Positions 7,557-12,730 of a DNA stretch of 15,036 nucleotides are shown piece by piece. The stretch is from JANMDR01 sp031376425. GTDB lineage: Bacteria; Pseudomonadota; Gammaproteobacteria; Burkholderiales; Usitatibacteraceae. Numbering within the stretch: position 1 is the first letter of the stretch; each line of letters opens with the position of its first letter. The notes below the pieces were generated by a model. The model did not search any database, was not told where the DNA came from, and was given only the letters and a program-made list of their open reading frames with translations. The stretch covers positions 1-15,036 of the forward strand of contig JANMDR010000226.1 in the NCBI GenBank assembly GCA_031376425.1, written 5' to 3'. The translations under genes were made by a program, and so were the position numbers.

Positions 7557-8900
7557 ATGAATAAAATAATCATCACCGCTTTCATTGCGGCCACGATAAA
7601 TTTGGCGACCACACCAGCGGCATTCGCGGGGCGTACTTGCGAGTCACGCACGCCCACTGCTACTGAAACTGCGCAAGCACTCGACCTCGCCCAGCGCGTC
7701 GCCGTTAAACTGGAAACACAAGATGTGCATATTGCCGTGATTGCACGAATTGGTTCAGACCAATCTACGCGCGGTATGCGCTACACCCATTTAGGATTTG
7801 TGCAACGCGATCATCCCAAAGGGCGCTGGATTATTACCCACGCCTTAAACACCTGCGGCGGTGGGTTATCCAATATGTACGATGAAGGTTTGGGCAACTT
7901 TTTTCTCGACGAAATGTACAGCTTTGAATCAAGCCTATTTGTGCCCAGCCCTGTCATCCAAGAACGCTTAATCGCGGCATTACAGTCACCACTAAAAATG
8001 CGCATGCATGAGCCAACCTACAGCGCCATTGCCTATCCTTTTTCAACTGATTATCAAAACTCAAACGGTTGGGTGGTGGAACTTTTGGCCGCCGCCTACG
8101 CCCAGCCTGGGCAAATCGCCAACCGTCAGCAAGCACAAGCATGGCTAAAAACTGCAAACTATCGCCCGCGCGAACTCCCCATTGGCGCATCGGAGCGGGC
8201 TGGCGCGAGGTTGTTTGTAGCGAATGTGCGCTTTGGTGACCACCCAAGTGGTTCATGGTCCAAGGCTCGCTATCAAATGAACGCCGCAGACGATGTTTTA
8301 AAATTCGCGTTCACGTTAAGCCCAAGCGGCAATCTATTTAAAGTGGATTTAACCGGCGATGCTAACGCCACACTACATGCTAAGGCGCAACCACCAACAC
8401 CGGTACCCACTTACGCGCCGTTTACACCAGAAGCCCCCTTATGCGGCATGGAATCACGCGCTGAACAACCGCAAACTTTACGAACAGCAAAAGCCGATCC
8501 CGTGCGCGACGTTATTACATCTGCACCCAATTACGCAGCTACCCTTCCGGCAACCATCACCACTACAGCATCAGACAGTGGCAAACAGCGCCTACAACTC
8601 CTGCAATCCACACGCGGCCTTGTAGCAAGCTACGCCTGCCGCGACCAAGGCTATTTGCGTCAGTGCCTTGGCATGCCTGCATCAAACTGCGAAGCCGCAG
8701 TATCCCAAGCAGTCACATTCTGTTTTGCTGGCGTATCAGACCAAGCCATTTTCGCCGCCACCAGCCGTGGCAGCTTGGCGATTGTCGAAGAAATTGGCTA
8801 CTGTGCGGTGAATCAAATTGATGCCGACAATACCAACAAAGCGAAAATCAAACCGTCATTTGAAGGTAAATCTTGCGCATCACCGGCAGCGTACAAATAG
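7557..8900 (+). CDS. Exported DUF2145 protein with Cys-containing C-terminal tail
   Basis: The 447-residue product starts with a signal peptide (MNKIIITAFIAAT to PAAFA, probable cleavage after residue 24), so it acts outside the cytoplasm. Residues about 25-265 match DUF2145: GRTCESR at the mature N-terminus, RYTHLGFVQRD, LNTCGGG, the GLGNFFLDEMYSFES block, and AYPFSTDYQNSNGWVVELLAA. The function of DUF2145 is unknown. After a Pro/Thr-rich linker (about 265-355), the last 90 residues hold six cysteines (361, 370, 378, 389, 416, 440) in a spacing that could form disulfides; this tail is extra to the DUF2145 core as I know it. GGAG precedes the ATG by 8 bases. It is the second gene after the 7003 gene. 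Confidence 0.85.
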   Translation: MNKIIITAFIAATINLATTPAAFAGRTCESRTPTATETAQALDLAQRVAVKLETQDVHIAVIARIGSDQSTRGMRYTHLGFVQRDHPKGRWIITHALNTCGGGLSNMYDEGLGNFFLDEMYSFESSLFVPSPVIQERLIAALQSPLKMRMHEPTYSAIAYPFSTDYQNSNGWVVELLAAAYAQPGQIANRQQAQAWLKTANYRPRELPIGASERAGARLFVANVRFGDHPSGSWSKARYQMNAADDVLKFAFTLSPSGNLFKVDLTGDANATLHAKAQPPTPVPTYAPFTPEAPLCGMESRAEQPQTLRTAKADPVRDVITSAPNYAATLPATITTTASDSGKQRLQLLQSTRGLVASYACRDQGYLRQCLGMPASNCEAAVSQAVTFCFAGVSDQAIFAATSRGSLAIVEEIGYCAVNQIDADNTNKAKIKPSFEGKSCASPAAYK

Positions 8901-9060
8901 TTGTCATGCCTGTGGAGGAATGGTGTTTTTCCTTGCAGCGAAACCCAACGGTGTGATGTGCTTTCACCGCAGAACCACCCCTGAGGGCGCGGCATACCGT
9001 GCCCCTAATACGCCAGTCACCTTCCACCGATGGTAATGAACCCTCCACGTGAGCGTGGGA
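8901..9060 (-). pseudogene. Possible vestige of a sulfatase-modifying-factor/C-lectin-like C-terminus
   Basis: In the 160-bp gap between two converging genes, the minus strand is open and reads CRALRGGSAVKAHHTVGFRC. RGGS and VGFRC are the closing motifs of SUMF1/FGE-type C-type-lectin-like domains, but intact ones have about 20-30 residues between them, here only about 8. It may be a deleted remnant or chance. The overlapping plus-strand frame has a Shine-Dalgarno-like GGAGG directly against an ATG, too close to be used. Confidence 0.2.
9045..9058. terminator. Short hairpin between converging genes
   Basis: CCACG-TGAG-CGTGG is a 5-bp stem with a 4-base loop, located just past the end of the acetyltransferase gene in the convergent gap. 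No T tract follows on either strand, so it is at best a weak bidirectional terminator. Confidence 0.3.
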
Positions 9061-9531
9061 TTACTCCACACTTGGCGTGAGCTGAAGTTGCATGAACAAA
9101 CTGTGTGGGTCTTCCTTATAGCTTGCAAATGGACCTGCTTCTTGGAAACCCGCGCTTGAATAAAGCCGCTGCGCTGGCAAAAAGGCGGGATGCGTGCCGG
9201 TTTCTAGGCTGAGCAATTGATAACCACGTTGCCTTGCTGTTGCGATGATCTGGGTGAGTATTGTTCGACCGGCACCACGGCCCCGCAGTTTTGCGGGTGT
9301 GCGCATCGACTTGATCTCTCCGTGCGTTGCCGTCAATTCCTTCAAGGCACCGCACCCTAAGAGTTGATCATTTTCCCAGACTGTCCAGAAAGTGATGTTT
9401 GGGACTTTAAGTTTTGATAGATCCAGCGCGAACACTTGTTCAGGCGGACTCAACTCGTACATATTCGTCAGGTGTTCGTTCAGCAGATCGTGTACGGCGG
9501 GGCGGGTTAGATCATCTACTTCGATGCGCAT
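9061..9531 (-). CDS. GNAT-family N-acetyltransferase
   Basis: A 156-residue GNAT protein of normal length. The acetyl-CoA pyrophosphate-binding motif A is LRGRGAGRTILTQIIATAR (about residues 82-100; R83-G84-R85-G86-A87-G88). It follows the beta-strand segment LLGCGALKELTATHGEIKSMRT, and YSSAGFQEAGPF supplies the motif B Tyr and the C-terminal strand. The overall pattern resembles the YsnE-type subgroup; the substrate is unknown. ATG 9531 is supported by AAGGA ending 9 bases upstream. A candidate promoter (TTGACG, 18 bases, GATTAT) lies at 9630-9659, so it may be transcribed on its own. Confidence 0.9.
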   Translation of the reverse strand: MRIEVDDLTRPAVHDLLNEHLTNMYELSPPEQVFALDLSKLKVPNITFWTVWENDQLLGCGALKELTATHGEIKSMRTPAKLRGRGAGRTILTQIIATARQRGYQLLSLETGTHPAFLPAQRLYSSAGFQEAGPFASYKEDPHSLFMQLQLTPSVE

Positions 9532-9790
9532 AGTGCAGGGTCCTTTTTGTGCGGCTTAACTCCATTGAGGACGCACCACATCCGCAAAAAATAGCGCGTC
9601 TCACCCTAATATTTGGATAAAAATTACTGATAATCAACGCGTATTATTGCTGGCGTCAATTTAAGTGTTCGCAACTGACCAATCCGGCTGAAAATGATGC
9701 TTGGTCAGATTGTACCAGCGTGCTGTGCATGCCTTCATCTATCCATGCCACTTACGCCGAACGCCTGAGTTAACATCGTTCATCCCGTCA
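9532..9790 (-). promoter_or_regulatory. Intergenic leader and promoter region of the acetyltransferase gene
   Basis: This 259-bp gap has no convincing gene. On the minus strand it holds a candidate sigma-70 promoter, TTGACG (9654-9659) and GATTAT (9630-9635) with an 18-base spacer. A leader stem GTGCG/CGCAC (9549-9553 with 9572-9576) lies just before the ribosome binding site, and an 8+8 bp inverted repeat is at 9675-9708. The promoter call is by eye. Confidence 0.35.
9675..9708. repeat. 8-bp inverted repeat upstream of the acetyltransferase promoter
   Basis: CTGACCAA (9675-9682) and TTGGTCAG (9701-9708) are perfect inverted repeats separated by 18 bases. They lie 16 bp upstream of the candidate -35 and about 80 bp after the DUF2200 stop. 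No U tract follows, so an operator or activator site is at least as likely as a terminator. Confidence 0.45.
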
Positions 9791-10138
9791 TCATCGCAAA
9801 ATTTTCTCCATCGCTTTTCCTTTTGCGAGTTCATCAATCAGCTTATCTAAATATCGTATTTTTTGCATCAACGGATCCTCTACTTCCTCCACGCGAACAC
9901 CGCACACCACGCCTTTGATAAGCGAAATATTTGGATGGATAACGGGTGCTTGAGAAAAGAAGGTTTCAAAATCTGTTTTTTGTTCGATTTGCTTTTCCAA
10001 ACCTGCTTGAGCATAGCCAGTCAACCAGCAGATGATTTGGTCAACTTCTTCTCGTGTGCGATTTTTACGTTCCGCTTTTTGAACATAGAGCGGATAGACC
10101 TTAGAAAATTCCGTGGTGAAAATCCGATGCTTGGACAT
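9791..10138 (-). CDS. DUF2200 domain protein
   Basis: A 115-residue protein covering the whole DUF2200 family. It begins MSKHRIFTTEFSKVYPLYVQ, continues with REEVDQIICWLTGY, and has the conserved HPNISLIKGVVCGVRVEEVEDPLMQKIRYLDKLIDELAKGK near the end (quoted in two overlapping blocks in the family as well). The biochemical role is unknown; the family is small, soluble and cytoplasmic. The frame is open further upstream to 10276, but ATG 10138 is the right start: GGAG (10147-10150) is 8 bases upstream and the product then begins as in the family. The ribosome binding site overlaps the stop codon of the broken gene upstream (10144-10146), showing that the two were once an operon. Confidence 0.85.
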   Translation of the reverse strand: MSKHRIFTTEFSKVYPLYVQKAERKNRTREEVDQIICWLTGYAQAGLEKQIEQKTDFETFFSQAPVIHPNISLIKGVVCGVRVEEVEDPLMQKIRYLDKLIDELAKGKAMEKILR

Positions 10139-10143
10139 AATCC

Positions 10144-10518
10144 TTACTCCGAGGGGTTGAAAATACGAACGTAATCCTTGCACTCCGTTTTGCGGATTAA
10201 TCCCAGATTTTCCATTAGGGCTTCGAATGGATGCAAGCGCAGTTTCGAGACAGTTTTGATGCGACTGAGAAGCCAATAGCCGTAGCTATTGGTACCGAAG
10301 AGCATCGAAAATGGCCGAAAATGCGCCGCAGACGTCGAAGCAGCAGCGTAGCTGCGCCTAATGGAAATTCTAGGTTAATGCTTGAGTTAACTCTACCCGC
10401 GAAGCGGCTTCGGTTTGAATGAACTTTCCATGCGCCAATTTAATCACGCTGGAGGAAAATTCCGCCTTAAGTTTTCAAGTTCGGATGACGCATCTTCGGC
10501 ATGCAATTCATGTTGCAT
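10144..10518 (-). pseudogene. Small degraded gene interrupted by a fold-back element
   Basis: An ATG at 10518 has AGGAG (10525-10529) at 6 bases, but the frame stops after 24 codons (10444). A one-base shift at the A4 run of GAAAAC (10472-10475 on the plus strand) restores a coding-like frame reading LKAEFSSSVIKLAHGKFIQ on to a stop at 10370-10372, exactly the edge of the inverted-repeat element. Past the element, 10144-10205 reads ENLGLIRKTECKDYVRIFNP and stops 5 bases before the DUF2200 ATG. I infer one original gene of roughly 70 or more residues, broken by the element and by a frameshift. I do not recognise its family. The alternative is that the 24-codon ORF is a genuine small gene. Confidence 0.45.
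10206..10370. mobile_element. 165-bp fold-back element, MITE-like
   Basis: The ends are 14-bp inverted repeats with one mismatch (GATTTTCCATTAGG at 10206-10219; CCTAATGGAAATTC at 10357-10370). Inside, GCTTCGA (10220-10226) pairs with TCGAAGC (10335-10341), a 26-base arm at 10237-10262 pairs imperfectly with 10302-10326, and the centre is a perfect hairpin CCAATAGC-CGTA-GCTATTGG (10273-10292). The whole piece therefore folds end to end. No transposase is encoded. Target duplication is at most a few bases and not clear. A miniature inverted-repeat element moved by a transposase elsewhere is the best reading; a structured RNA is an alternative. Confidence 0.6.
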
Positions 10519-10659
10519 AAAAAGCTCCTCTATTTTTTGGTTCTATCTGAGGCTGTCGATGCGGGCGCTACGCCAGCCAATTAGTTAATCGAAATATGGT
10601 GCGCCGATTGAATTCTGTTGAAACCAAAGGGGGTTGGCTGCAAGAAGCCGCTGATCCGC
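10519..10659 (-). other. Intergenic gap between DUF1801 and the broken gene
   Basis: This 141-bp gap contains no ORF or clear promoter that I can support, apart from the ribosome binding site AGGAG at 10525-10529 belonging to the small gene. The stretch 10139-10659 as a whole has no intact gene other than the 24-codon frame. Confidence 0.5.
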
Positions 10660-11013
10660 TCATTCATATTGCTTCGCTAGCGCAATTGCCACACGACCAA
10701 TTAAATCGTAAGGTATGGGCTGATCGAGCGGGAATTTCAAATTCCCTTTCTCACCGGCGTACGGTAGCAAGGCCTTCGTGAGAGTTTTATCTATTTTCAC
10801 GGGTGGATAGATACCAATATGCTTCTTGAAAGCCGCAAAATAGATGAAAGTGCGCCTGAGCTTGAAGGCAGGGAGCTGGTAGCTAATGGTTTCCGTTGCG
10901 CTTGGAACCTTGGCGCGCACAAGTTTTCGTATTTCTTCAAGGATGCGTTTGGATTCCGGCGATACGGATGCAAGGTAGTCGTCGATGTTCACGAATTTTG
11001 GACGTTCCGCCAT
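10660..11013 (-). CDS. DUF1801 domain protein (YdhG-like)
   Basis: A 117-residue protein spanning the DUF1801 fold. It reads FVNIDDYLASVSPESKRILEEIRKLVRAKVPSATETISYQLPAFKL and then the family-typical IYFAAFKKHIGIYPP, LLPYAGEKGNLKFPLDQPIPYDLI; given here as separate blocks of the same domain. Members include frataxin-like YdhG proteins, some proposed as iron chaperones, but most are uncharacterised. I start at ATG 11013 because AAAGG lies 6 bases upstream and the length fits; ATG 11034 and TTG 11052 are in frame upstream but lack a clear ribosome binding site. It follows the XRE-DUF4177 gene on the same strand. Confidence 0.82.
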   Translation of the reverse strand: MAERPKFVNIDDYLASVSPESKRILEEIRKLVRAKVPSATETISYQLPAFKLRRTFIYFAAFKKHIGIYPPVKIDKTLTKALLPYAGEKGNLKFPLDQPIPYDLIGRVAIALAKQYE

Positions 11014-11048
11014 ATTGAGCCTTTCTGCCGCCATGAGTTCAGTTAGTT

Positions 11049-11156
11049 TCAAAAAAAATTGCTTTCTGCTTGCTCAAAAGCTTCCATTTCTTCGCCGCTC
11101 GGTGATTTCTTCAACCATAACGCAAACCTCAACTTCAGCGACAGACCTAACAGCAT
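11049..11156 (-). CDS. Possible small ORF (35 residues), unknown
   Basis: A 35-codon ATG frame reading MLLGLSLKLRFALWLKKSPS and ending in an acidic helix (EEMEAFEQAE) lies between XRE-DUF4177 and DUF1801, just upstream of the DUF1801 start. The composition looks coding, but there is no ribosome binding site at its ATG and the frame stays open about 19 codons upstream. It could be the C-terminal remnant of a lost gene. Confidence 0.25.
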   Translation of the reverse strand: MLLGLSLKLRFALWLKKSPSGEEMEAFEQAESNFF

Positions 11157-11233
11157 GCTTTTGCGAAAAATCTGCGCATTCCTTTCACAACAGTACACCG
11201 CTAGGCTCGCCCGATGCCATGCCTTTTCACAGC

Positions 11234-11659
11234 TTACTCAACTAGCTCGCGCTGCAACAGAGCCAGTAGATTACCTGTTTTGCCCGCCCAAACTCCATGT
11301 GAAAGCTCCGGAGTGAGAATTTGAACTAAGAGCCAACCGTCTTGGCCTTCAGTGTTTAAGATGCGTGCGAAGTCTGGCGGTTCTTGTCGCTTGATGCCGG
11401 ACAAGAATCCTTCTTTGCTTACAATTTCGAGCGTTTTATATTCATACTTTTTCATAGTCGATATTTCCTTAGGTTCAAGATCAGAAATATGTATGCCAAA
11501 TGCAGAAGCTAGAGCCTTCTTAGATTGCAACGATGCTGTGGCCTCTTTCTCAATTCGTTGTATGGTTCTTAGGTTTACACCGGCAACTATCGCCAACTCC
11601 TCTTGTGACCAAGACTGCTTAGTCCGAAGTTCAAAAACCAATTCTGCATTTATTTTCAT
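11234..11659 (-). CDS. XRE-type HTH regulator fused to DUF4177
   Basis: A 141-residue two-domain protein. Residues about 3-60 are a Cro/C1-type helix-turn-helix (ELRTKQSWSQEELAIVAGVN then LRTIQRIEKE), ending in GIHISDLEPKE. Residues 69-141 match DUF4177, a small domain usually found alone: MKKYEYKTLEI at its start and ILNTEGQDGWLLVQIL in the middle. The start at ATG 11659 has a poor Shine-Dalgarno sequence, and an in-frame stop lies three codons upstream. Met69 (ATG at 11455) is preceded by AAGGA (11466-11470) with a 10-base spacer, so DUF4177 may also be made as a separate 73-residue protein. The upstream region has 11-bp-phased repeats that may be its operator. Confidence 0.82.
   Translation of the reverse strand: MKINAELVFELRTKQSWSQEELAIVAGVNLRTIQRIEKEATASLQSKKALASAFGIHISDLEPKEISTMKKYEYKTLEIVSKEGFLSGIKRQEPPDFARILNTEGQDGWLLVQILTPELSHGVWAGKTGNLLALLQRELVE
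11466..11470 (-). promoter_or_regulatory. Internal ribosome binding site inside the XRE-DUF4177 gene
   Basis: On the minus strand AAGGA lies 10 bases before the in-frame ATG at 11455, which is exactly where the DUF4177 domain begins. This is a better Shine-Dalgarno site than the one at the gene's own start. Confidence 0.45.
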
Positions 11660-11723
11660 ACGTACTCATAATCTTTTAGTGGTTGAGGCAGCTACATGCT
11701 CTACCTAAATTCAGGAAACCTTT

Positions 11724-11778
11724 ACGACTAAACAACGATAAAAAGGCGACAACACGACGACATTTCTACGACAGTACG
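11724..11778. repeat. Five ACGAC-type motifs phased at exactly 11 bp
   Basis: On the plus strand ACGAC, ACGAT, GCGAC, ACGAC and ACGAC begin at 11724, 11735, 11746, 11757 and 11768. On the minus strand this is GTCGT-like with 6 variable bases between. Spacing of one helical turn would place every copy on the same DNA face. It sits 65-119 bp upstream of the XRE-DUF4177 start codon. An array of regulator sites is likely; the binding protein is unknown. Confidence 0.6.
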
Positions 11779-11828
11779 CATTTTTGTTCTAATATTTCAA
11801 TTAAAAGCAGTGCGGCGAGGCACACGGC

Positions 11829-11848
11829 AAAAAACGAACGCTGGCTCG
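11829..11848 (-). terminator. Candidate Rho-independent terminator after the DUF1905 gene
   Basis: On the minus strand CGAGC-CAGC-GTTCG forms a 5-bp stem (one G-U pair) followed by six T residues, 32-51 bases past the stop codon of the YdeI-like gene. It would end the propeller/MoaD-like/YdeI-like transcript. Confidence 0.5.
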
Positions 11849-11879
11849 CATGAATAGTCCGGCTCTGGTGGGCAGCGGT

Positions 11880-12431
11880 TTAGCTGGCTTCTTTCGGTGC
11901 GCTTAATGCTTTGCTGTAGAAGCCTGATGGATCAAAACAGCAGACTCGTCGTTTTCCAGAGGCCAACATAGCACACGCCTTACCAATCCGCTCTACGCGG
12001 GTCTTCGCTTGTTTTGCGGTGGTGATCCAGTGTATCCAATCTACCCGCGCAATTGTTGTGGTGGCTTCCCACGCAGATAACGCTGCCACATTGGCAGTTA
12101 GCACATTTTGAAAATCTGCTGGTATTTCAGGTTCTGGTTCTTGCGCGACTGGTTCAATTGCAAGAGTGACATTATCGCCAATGCCCGCACCCGCAATTGC
12201 TAATAAACTCTGATCTACTTTCAACCAATGGCTTAGCTGACCATCCGGCTCAAGCATTGCGTGGAATGATTGGCCGTTTATCGTACCGTCCACGCTTGTT
12301 CTGCCTCGTCGAGGAAGCCTATCGCTTTCACCTTTAGGCAAAATGACGAAAGCCCAAGGCGCATCACCGTCCGGTATTTTTGCCGGGCGACATAATTTCG
12401 CTTTAAATTGCGAACGAACTTGCTTTTTCAT
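11880..12431 (-). CDS. YdeI/OmpD-associated family protein with DUF1905 domain
   Basis: The 183-residue protein has an N-terminal DUF1905 domain (about residues 5-92; KLCRPAKIPDGDAPWAFVIL, GTINGQSFHAMLEPDGQ, LAIAGAGIGDNVTL). The C-terminal YdeI-like helical domain covers about residues 110-175 (AWEATTTIARVDWIHWITTAK, RVERIGKACAMLASGKRR). E. coli YdeI has been linked to antimicrobial-peptide resistance, but the function of most members is unknown. It starts 16 bp after the MoaD-like gene ends, so it may be the third gene of that operon; its ribosome binding site is weak. The candidate terminator downstream fits the end of the unit. Confidence 0.85.
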   Translation of the reverse strand: MKKQVRSQFKAKLCRPAKIPDGDAPWAFVILPKGESDRLPRRGRTSVDGTINGQSFHAMLEPDGQLSHWLKVDQSLLAIAGAGIGDNVTLAIEPVAQEPEPEIPADFQNVLTANVAALSAWEATTTIARVDWIHWITTAKQAKTRVERIGKACAMLASGKRRVCCFDPSGFYSKALSAPKEAS

Positions 12432-12447
12432 GATTGCAGAAAAGCCC

Positions 12448-12726
12448 TTATCCCCCGCTCAGCGCCTGAAAAATATACAGAACCCCGTCATCGGCGACGT
12501 GATCCGAAAGTGTTTTTCGATCAATCACCACATTGTTATTGATGCTCATATTGACGTGCCGACGCAACGCACCACGTTCGTCGAGCACGTAATCGGTGAA
12601 ACCTGGGGCAATCTCATTAATCGCTCTTAACACTTGCGCAACCGAACCCGACGGCAGCGTGGGTGAACCGCTTGCGAGCGCCGGAAAGAACTGGTACAGA
12701 TGGTGGGTCATTTTTACAGTGGGCAT
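12448..12726 (-). CDS. MoaD/ThiS-like ubiquitin-fold protein with C-terminal Gly-Gly
   Basis: A 92-residue beta-grasp protein. The closing segment GVLYIFQALSGG ends in Gly-Gly, the hallmark used by E1-like enzymes to adenylate and thiolate sulfur carriers and by ubiquitin-like modifiers. VAQVLRAINEIAPGF is the central helix, and RRHVNMSINNNVVIDRKTL is the strand pair preceding the C-terminal strand, as in MoaD. ATG 12726 is 4 bp past the stop of the propeller gene, implying translational coupling. No moaE, moeB/thiF, thiG or other partner is in the window, so a molybdopterin or thiamin role is not indicated. The partner is more likely the upstream propeller protein; this is inference. Confidence 0.85.
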   Translation of the reverse strand: MPTVKMTHHLYQFFPALASGSPTLPSGSVAQVLRAINEIAPGFTDYVLDERGALRRHVNMSINNNVVIDRKTLSDHVADDGVLYIFQALSGG

Positions 12727-12730
12727 AACA

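Noticed and set aside
8818..9036. Plus-strand ORF with a CHACGG motif after the DUF2145 gene
   Set aside because: It mostly overlaps the end of the DUF2145 gene; its only ribosome-site-like GGAGG touches the ATG, and no family is recognisable.
10139..10276. N-terminal extension of the DUF2200 frame
   Set aside because: The family begins at the ATG at 10138, which has a good ribosome binding site; the extension runs through the fold-back element.
10231..10422. Plus-strand ORF of 63 codons with an Arg/Ser-rich middle
   Set aside because: It lies almost entirely inside the inverted-repeat element, has no ribosome binding site, and its composition follows from the hairpin arms.
9532..11233. Integron cassette array: small GNAT, DUF2200, DUF1801 genes with GTTAAGC- and GTTAGGT-like core sites on the minus strand
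   Set aside because: The core-like sites lack matching RYYYAAC partners and the paired inner arms of attC sites, spacing to start codons is irregular, and no integrase is present.
11724..11778. Classical Pho box
   Set aside because: The 11-bp spacing fits, but the core is TGTCG/GTCGT rather than TGTCA, and neighbouring genes are not phosphate-related; PhoB binding is not claimed.
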